A stretch of DNA of 64,000 bases, from the NCBI GenBank assembly GCA_948470475.1, contig OX419341.1, positions 4,761,853 to 4,825,852 of the forward strand. Reading direction: 5' to 3'. Under the pieces are notes generated by a model. That model was not told where the DNA came from. It saw only the letters and a list, made by a program, of their open reading frames with translations, and made no database searches. This DNA comes from Galaxea fascicularis. Taxonomy: Eukaryota; Cnidaria; Anthozoa; Scleractinia; Euphylliidae. This document shows, one piece after another, positions 23,601 to 32,600 of the stretch; the first letter of the stretch is position 1; every line of letters begins with the position of its first letter. The position numbers were made by a program, and so were the translations under genes.

Positions 23601-26600
23601 CTGCCCTCACACATAGGCTGAGCACCTCTTAGTGTGGATGGACTAATCATGATGACAGGCCTGTAGCAGGGGGAGGTGCAGGGGGTGCTTAAGCCCCCCC
23701 CCCCAAACTTTTGCAAGTGAAACCAATTTTGCTAAAAAATACCAAAAGATACCATGACAGTGACAGTGGTGAAAATATTGTCTATAAAATTAAGTGAATT
23801 CACATTCTTTCAAACTTCATTGTGATTCTTAAGACTAACTAAATTGTGGGCAAATTATCCTCCAGTCAAATTCTATGGACCAGTCCCAAGTTTACAACAA
23901 AGAGGAAAAATTTGTTGCCTGGTGTTTATGTCCTCCATGAAACATGACATTCTAAAGAAATATACCCCAAAAGTGCAATGTATGTACAGAGTTGATGTTT
24001 TGCTTAGTAAACCTGTTTCATTAATGTTCTTGCCGTTGCAGTCACAGTGCCACGTCAAACTCTCTAATGTCTATGATGGCTGGAGATGGGGGGAGGGAGG
24101 GTAAGTTGGCCAACTTGGTGAGTCCCCCCTAGTTATGCTAGTCTTGCTGTGGGCCTGGATTATGACGATGTTTTCCCCTAGACGTCCAGTTGTAACTTGG
24201 TTAACCCAATGATTCCTGTGAGGGCTCATAGGCACTCATGTGGAACCAATTCCTTTCTACACTCGGCTATTGACAGTACTAGACAACTTTGACAACCGAT
24301 TTGTGTGGGAGGATGACATCCCTCAAACCATACCATGAGCCCCATTCAGTGAAACAGGCCAGAGAAAAGGCCAAAAAACCTTGTAATTTTCACCAGAAAA
24401 TTCCACTGAAAATCTTGTCCCACTACCCACTCCTACTTCCTTCAAAACAATTTCATGATCCTCTGGCCTCTCACAAACACTTTTCCCCCTGAAATGATGC
24501 CTAGTGAATGCCTGACAAAATGGAAATTAAATGGGAAAAGAAAAGCAAAAGAATCATGGAAGGGAGAAAGCAAAAAGTAAAAGTTGAGGGAGCAGTGAAA
24601 CTATCTCATGCATTCTGCGCATGCCCGAGCTTCAAAAGCCAGAATTTGACACTAGAAACTAAAGCTGGGCTTTCTCTTGACTTAAAAACAACATTTTGGA
24701 CACAGTGGGTTCTTTTTGGCTACACAATGACCAGAAAATGGCTCGATCCCCTTAAAACGTCATAAATCTGCAAAATTTCCAGGTGTCAAAGGGTTAAATA
24801 ACAAAAATATACCTAAAACATAAGTCAGTTACATATGGTGTCAGCCCTTCATTACAGACTCAAGTATACTGGTAATACAAGGGTTTTCAGGTCTGTATTA
24901 GATTGGGCACCATTTATGGTTCACTATCCTCCAACTCCTCTTCTGACGATTCCTCCACAGATTCAGATGGAATCAGTTTCTTATACTGTCCTAAGAAACC
25001 AACATCAAACTCCAAAGATTGTAAGAAGTAAGCCGCAGTGAAGAGATTGCTGATCTTTGGGATACATTCTCCTCCCATTCTCTGAATGATGCCTTCCTTC
25101 AGTAGCTCTGTAACTGGGCTCAGCTTCTCGACTTCTAGCAGTTTATTTTCGGCCTCCAGCTTTAACACCTTGCCATCTGGTAGGGTGAACTCCAGTTGTA
25201 TTTCATGCCAAGTTGGGTAACTTGCACCGTCACCATGCATGGAAGAGAAAACCTTCATGGTCTTGCCTCCATAACACCGGTATGAAACTCTGCTCTCCAC
25301 GTACTTGTCAGCAATTGAGCCAGCGTCATAACTGCTTGCTTCTAGTGATGTTCGTAGAATCAAGTCAAGCAGAAGTTGTTTTGGCAGTTCCCTAAAATCA
25401 TAGTCATTTGAAAGGTTATAAAACCTGTCAGTGTCTCTTCCCAGACGATCAAGGGTCTCTTTCTCTGATCTCTGGGCTAACAGACGGACACTTTCTGCCA
25501 CGATCTTTGAATACTTTGATTCCTGTTGTTTCTCAGTTTCCCACTTGGATATCAACTTCCGAAGGCTGTTTTCAAATTCTCGACTCTTGTGAAACTCATC
25601 TAGAGCAGATTGCACGGAGGAAGGAGTAGGCTTTGCGTTTCTTGCAGCATCCTTGAAACTGAGCTTGTGTTCTACGTCCAGATTAGACGCCTGTGGAAAA
25701 AAGTAGCAAAGCCAGATAAAGAAGTGACCTGTAATTGGCGGGACTGTCTCGCCGAGCTCCTTCTGTAGCAGTGCGATCACTTCTTTCATCGGTCCCACAG
25801 CACGTTTAACTTCATCTTCTCGCCAGTACATGTAATCTTCAGGACAATAGGTGGTAAAACGTTCGGATTTGACATCCAAATCTCCACAGGTTACGTGAAT
25901 TTTTAACACTCGATCGTAGTTATGGCCATAATCACCGAAATGAGAAGTCTCCACCACCATCCGCTTTCCAGAGCTCGGTAGATCAAGGGTAAACTTCCCG
26001 TATTCGGTGTAACAAGTAGCTCTGGGTTCACCTTCTTCCCGGCTGGATTCTTGATTTCTAAGCCACGTGAAGAGTTTAGCAACCACAGGTCCACTCCTCT
26101 GCCATACATCTATTATTTTGCCGAGGGTTAGTAACCTTTTTGTTGTAGTAAGTTGTGCAGAATCTCGAAGGAAATCCTGCAGCTGGCAATATTTGTCGTA
26201 ATCATCGCCAATCTCGACTATGTAACGCTTGACAAAATACTCGGCTTTCGACCGCAAAAGTTTGGTATGCAGGACACTTCTCGTGGTTTTGGTCACTAGC
26301 TGGAATCTCTGGCAGGTGAGGGCGAAGCTGAGAAAGGAACTTTGGTCATCTAAGTAAGACAAAATCCTGAGCAGACAGTCGTCTGTCAACATGGAAGCCA
26401 TTTTGATCCAGAGCGTGTCACGAAACCATCACAAGCTTGTTCCCAGGATCTCTCGGTACAGAGTTGCATTGTTGTTGTTGACACGAAGGGGGTGGATCTA
26501 TTTTTAGTAATACATAAACATAAAATTGCGCGTCGCTATTCAAGCGGGCCTTAATTAATCGTTGGCTACTTCGATGATGTAATGCTTAATAAGACACTCG

Positions 26601-29600
26601 GCTTTCGTTCGGGAACGTTTTGCTTCAAGAAAGCTTCTCTGTTACGACTGAAATTTGCGGAGAGAGAGCTCGCCTTCCACCAATGTGTCCCGGGTTCGAT
26701 TCCCGGACTCGGCGTTTGGATTTTAATTTTAATTGATCTTAATGTTTGTTTTTGTTTTGTTTGTATTACTAATTATTGTATCTCTCAGTTAGCACGCGCG
26801 TTATGATTGGTCAATTTTGCGGGCCGTATTCTACGGTACGGCCCGCTAATTTTTAAAGTTTCCTTTCCCGCGCGCCTGATTAACTTCAGTGATATAATCA
26901 ATATCTTACTAACCTCGTTTTCTCGGTCCGTACTGTAAGTCACGGATCCTCGTTTTCTCCCGTTGATTTATGGCCCGAGCGCTTCGCGCTTGGGCCATAA
27001 GTGCACGGGAAAAAAACTCGCTCCTTAAATTATGGAGTATGGACCTCGAACTCGGTTAGTAAGAGGTATTTATTTTAAAAGTATTGTTGCGTGTAAACTT
27101 GTTGGACTTCATTCGATAATAGATAGTTGTTAATAACCAATCCTCAAGTAATTCGTTTCGTTAATTTGTCAGACTAAGTGTTGTTTTTAATAGGTGTGCT
27201 CTTTTATTCGGCTTGCCCCGCCTCGATTAGCTTTTTGTAGCTAATTGCGGGGTTAGCCACCTACTAACTATCATGTATCGAGTTAAATAAAATTGCCATT
27301 GCTGTTGCTGTTTATTGGATTTGTAGTCTCCCCAATTAGTAGAACACTCGTGTTCGGCTAGAACAATTTGAGACTAAAACAAAGTTATTACTATTATTAT
27401 TATAAGTTGAAATAGAAGGTATCTCACAGACGTACAAGCACAAGTAGCCACGGACAGCTGTTTCGGCCTCATCAACATGGCATAGCTAATACTCAGGCTC
27501 AAGAACCCACATAAATAAAACAAGCGATGAAAATTTTCATTGTTAATCAAGTAGAACCAACTTCCGTCTAGCGTAGCGAATGCAACTGAAAACGAATAGC
27601 AAATAAAATGCGCAAACAAAGGCCTAAAAATACACGCATTAGACGAAACAAAGCACACTTAGATGCGAACAAAAAACACATCAAAAACCTTTTTTGCAAT
27701 GTTTGAATAACGTGTCGTCATTTTACTTTCTTTATCTACAGTCTGTGTCTCTATAAATGTATATTTTGGGACGTTATTGCTGACGTAATACCTGAAACTC
27801 AATAAAGTTAAAAAAAACATTTATAGTGTAATCTGAGAGGAGGATCGGGGTTTTTAAGCATAACAAGAAAAAGGAATTTTACACAACGCAAAGGACCGGT
27901 AGTAAGCGACGGAAACATGAACAGCTGAAAAGCAACTCACTAGTGCGGAAATGAGCTCATCGACTGCCAAGTCAAAGTCCCAGAGGGGGAGGTACTCCCC
28001 TCTATAAGCCATATAGGTATGTGCCGCCCCAAAGGGTGTGGTTTTTTAGCCGTTTTGGTCTTAAATCGGGTATCGTTTTCAAGGGAACAACGAAAGCATA
28101 TAAACGTTTTTGTCTTTTTAACTCCAATTGAATACTCGAGAAAGAGAAGTAACCAAATTATGTTATTCGAGACGAATTTTACCAATTGTTGGCTTCGGCA
28201 CTGATGCACAAATTAATTACGCTACAACTAAGTCTCTAGGAAAATTTGTAACCGCGACGTCGGGTCTGAAAACGGATATGGATTAGATTATTAGAGGGGA
28301 AGTCTGGAAACAGGTGTGGAAAATGGAATGTTTTGGTCTGAAATAGGGTCAGGATTTGGAGAACCGCGAGGCACACCCCGACCAAGAATTCCGAGTCTTA
28401 TTTCTAACTGGATTTGCAAAAGTCAAGCCCGCGACCAAAAAGCTAGCCTGCGAGAGCAGACGTATTTCCGGTTGTCGCTTCTCTCCGCCCGAAAAGTAAC
28501 CTTACTTTTCGGGCGGAGAGAAGCGACAACCGGAAATACGTCTGCTCTCGCAGGCTACCAAAAAGCCTTTCCTCGTGAAGTTTTTCTCCAAAGTAGTACA
28601 AGAACTAAGAGTGTAACCGTTGCTTCTTTCTCTTCCCCCTTCTTTCTCACCCCACCCTTTCTCGTTTTCTGCTCGCTTTTGACTGCCAGTGTGGTGTGGT
28701 TGTCGGGCTCGTCGGACCAAAAACGTCGCATTTTGGCCTGATTCCCGTCAATGGCTGCAATTTTAAATCGGCACCTTTTCGCAAATCCAGATACAGCTGT
28801 AACTTTAATCCTTTAATAGTTCTTGTTGGGAGGGAAATTGAAGTCTATCTGTTGAGTACAAGTCGATTTGCTTGTACAGTTGGCTGTGTGGGAAACTCGC
28901 ATTAGGACTGCTGGGAAGAGACCACTATTTCACTGGAAAGCTACACAGTACAACTGACAATACAAGGGAACTCCCATCAAAACCACAAAACTGTAAAAAT
29001 TCGCCATACTGCAAAAATATTAAGGACAAAAGATATGCTTGCTTTGCCTGGTAGGCCAAAGGACAAGATTTAGCTAAACGTTCGGAAAACATTTCATTTC
29101 TGAAAGATCATTGGCCACCCCTTGATCCAGCGACTAGTTTTCGCTCGCTTCCGAAATAAACATGGAACAGTCTTGACTATGATTTCCTACATAGACCCAT
29201 TCAGACGTGACGTCATGTAACGCAACACAACGAACTCGCAAGATCACGTGACGTGACAATGGGTATATGACACTTCAAAAATCTTAAGCAACTGTTCGCT
29301 CTATCCCTTCAGTCCAATCCCAGTTCTCACGGCGAGGTGAAACATTTCACGTAGGCGTACATGAAGTAAAGACCAAGCCTCCAGCTGTGCGCTTACTCTA
29401 CCTACCGGAGGTGTTACTTCCCTACATGGCCTACATGGGACGTGTCGCTCTATTGGGTATGGTTTTTGACCCCTTAGCTCTGAAAAGGGTGCATGATTTT
29501 AAGCGAGTCTGTCCTGTCCTCGTCGAGTATAGTTAAGCAATATGAAATCCGTTCACCACGAAAATAGTGCGAAATTTAGGAATTCTATCGCTTTCACTTC

Positions 29601-32600
29601 TACGTGGTCCTAAAACAAAAGGCGTTGTCCTACACAGGATAGTAGGGAGCTTAAGCACGTGCGTTTTTGAGACGCGGACGGCAACCGGAAGTGAATATTT
29701 CGCACCCCAGGATAGCGGTCTCAACCAGACTTTTAAACTTAGGGTCTCTAATAGTGAAAAGATACTTAGCGATATAAATATAGTTGTGTGAAGACAACTT
29801 AAAAGGGAAAACATCTCACTTCCGGTTGCCGTTCGCGTCTCAAAAACGCGCGTGCTTAAGCTCCCTACTTATTGATGGGCTCCTGGTATTCAACGTTATT
29901 TTTGTCCTAAACTGAGTCAGGGTTTTAAACATCCAGCGGCATCTCTATACCCAGACATGTGTCAAGTCGCCCACCCCGGGGGGCGCTACCTGCAGTGTTC
30001 GATTTGCGTGACCTCTGCACACTCACAAACATCATGGCGTCCATGTTGTCCCTGCCAGACGAGTGTCTACAAAGCATTATTTCGTTTATAGATGACCCAA
30101 GATCCTTCCAGAGCGTCATTCTGACTTGCAAGAGATTTTACCAAGCGACAGAAAACGCGAGAAGCATATTGCATAGAAAACTAATGCGAGTGAAAGCCGA
30201 GTATCTCATCAAGTGTTGGATAGTCGACAGACGTGACAAACATGACGGCCATAATCTCGTTGAACTTCTCGGCGAGTGTGCGCGTCTTGCGGCTAGGAAA
30301 ATGTTACTTACCTATGACAAAGTTTTAGATGTCTGGAAACGAAACGGCCCTGTAGCGGCTAAACTTTACACATGGACAAGACGAAACGATATTTTTAAGC
30401 ATGCCGGAAGCAATGTAAAACGCGCTATAACACTTCATTTGCCAAGTTGCGTTAGAAACATGGTGATCGAGACTTTGATTAACCCAGATAGTTTTTACGA
30501 GGAAGTTGTCGATCTTCGTTCAGCGTTACACATCCACGTCACTTGTGGAGATCTGGAAGTTCATTCTTTTCCCGAGATGAATTTGTCTGCTGAAAACCAC
30601 ACGTCTTGGGACAACGAGGAAGTGAAGGATGCTATGGAACCAACGAAAGCAGTAGTTGAGCTTCTTCAAAAGGAACTAGGCGAGACCGTTCCTCCCATAA
30701 CAAGCCATTTCTTTATCTGGTTGTGTTTCTTTTTTCCAGACCGGTCTAACTTGCTGGGAGAAAACAGACTTACTTTTAAAGAGGCTGCCAGAAACACGAA
30801 ACCTAATCTCAATTCAGTGCAAACTGCGATAGTTGAGTTTCATAACGAGCTGCAGTTCGAAAACAGCCTCCAAAAATTGTTGACAACATGGATTAACAAG
30901 ACAAGGGAAAATCAAGAACGCGAACAATTGCAAGATCCAGAGATGATTGCATGGATTATCCACCTGTTAACTCAGAGATCAGAGACAAAGATTCTTGGAC
31001 GTTTAGAAGAAAACGCTTCCAGGTTTTATCACATTGTAATTCATCACGACCTTAACCTGCCATGCAATGCTATGCTTGACTTACTTCTACGCACATCACT
31101 TGAAGCTAGCACTTATAAACGCACCGCAAGCGCTAGGAAGTACGTTGAGAGTGGAGTATCCTTCAGGTGTGCTGGGGGCAAAGTCATGAAAATTCATGGG
31201 TCAGTTCAGGGGGATGGAAGGGTGGGAAGGCATTATCCAAACTGGGAGAAGTTGGAACTGAAGTTTACCCTTCCAGATGACAACGTGCTTAGGCTAGAGT
31301 CGCCATTAGATCTGAGGATCCTTGACCCAGTTACCGAACTCCTTCAAGAAGGAATCGATCAGATTTGGCATGAAACACAGAACATCCCAAAGATGACTAA
31401 CTTTTTCACAGCCGTTTATTTCATAAATGCCTTGGAGTTTGACGACGCATACTCTATAGCGTTCGACAGCTTTGACAGACTGCTTCCACTCACCCGATTT
31501 CCCGAGTCAGAAGAAGAGTCAAACTTCTGCCAATATTCCGAGTCAGAAGAAGAGTCATACAACGACTGGGAATCCTCTCCCGAAGGATACTGGCTTTAAA
31601 ATGAAGCGTATTGAAAAAACTCAAGCAAAGAGAGCAGCTCGGTTTTTCGCCCTTGTACATACATGTATTTCATGGAAGAATGTTCGCAAGTTCTGACAAT
31701 TTCCATTTATTCTCAAAGAAAAGCAGAAGACACCAGAAAAGCTGTTTGTTGTAGAGAAGAAATTGCTTACAATAATATTTGTCAGCAAGCTAGAGCTTTC
31801 TGTTGATTTACGATGACTACAGTCGGCAAGGGGTGAAGCACTTTGTCAGCTATTGATCACAGTCAACAGAAATCGACAGCAAACTACATGTACCTCAAGG
31901 TACATGGTTGTGGCATAACCCTACGAGAGTGCTCTATTCAACAAACAAACAAACAAACTCAGTAAAAGTGGTCTAATTCCAGTTTGTTTGCGTGTCCAGC
32001 AATTTTCCCTCTTCAAGTTAAAACAGAAGTCTTTCAGAAATGAGAAAGCCCTTGAATGGCTAATCAGCTTGCAAATTATTTGCCTATCAGTCAGTAGCCT
32101 GCAGGGCAGACGTTTTTATTAGTTTACAAACACTTATTTAAAGACTGTCATTTTGGAAGTGCAGCACTGAAACAATTATTAGGCAGCAAAACCACAGGAA
32201 TGTATGTTGAGATCCTATTCTTGGTTTTCACGTAACATCATAAAATACAAAAAGTAAAAAGTACACAGACTTTGCAGTTTTAATTATCATCAGGCAAAAG
32301 ATATATTTAAAAATATACCGGCTTGTATGTTTTCCGCTCAGTAGCGTGCTTTGTTTTGAAAATAGAGCACTTCAGATTTTTCACAGTGTTAGACAAAAAG
32401 ATGGCTGCTGAGAAACATATCATGTACATGAAAATGTCTTTTCACCTTGTGTTTTGGGGTCTGAACAGCCAATATGTTAAGACAAGAGAGGATGAGTCTT
32501 GATTAAGAGAAGTGTCTAAGCGAATTTTTGCAAGTTCAACACAGGGATGAAAGGTTTTAAGAAAGCCAAAGTAAACTGCCGATGTTTCCAATAGTTTCCA

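Larger units (their letters stand above)
22746..28750. repeat. Segmental duplication, copy B
   Basis: Second unit of the tandem duplication, directly abutting copy A. It carries its own F-box-like gene on the same strand. Unlike copy A it holds a CAGG-ended insertion (23656-24157), a SINE fragment plus hairpin repeat replacing sequence around 26660-27430, and a perfect palindrome (28444-28557). The end is set where similarity to copy A stops, after CCTGATTCCCG near 28745. Confidence 0.85.

Noticed and set aside
22382..28741. Paired open frames at 22382-22771 and 28316-28741 starting near MENGMFWSEIGSG
   Set aside because: They are the two copies of a repeated block at the ends of the segmental duplication. 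Their frames do not stay collinear, one is interrupted by the palindrome, and the sequence continues the GGTACTCCC repeat. This is not a gene pair.
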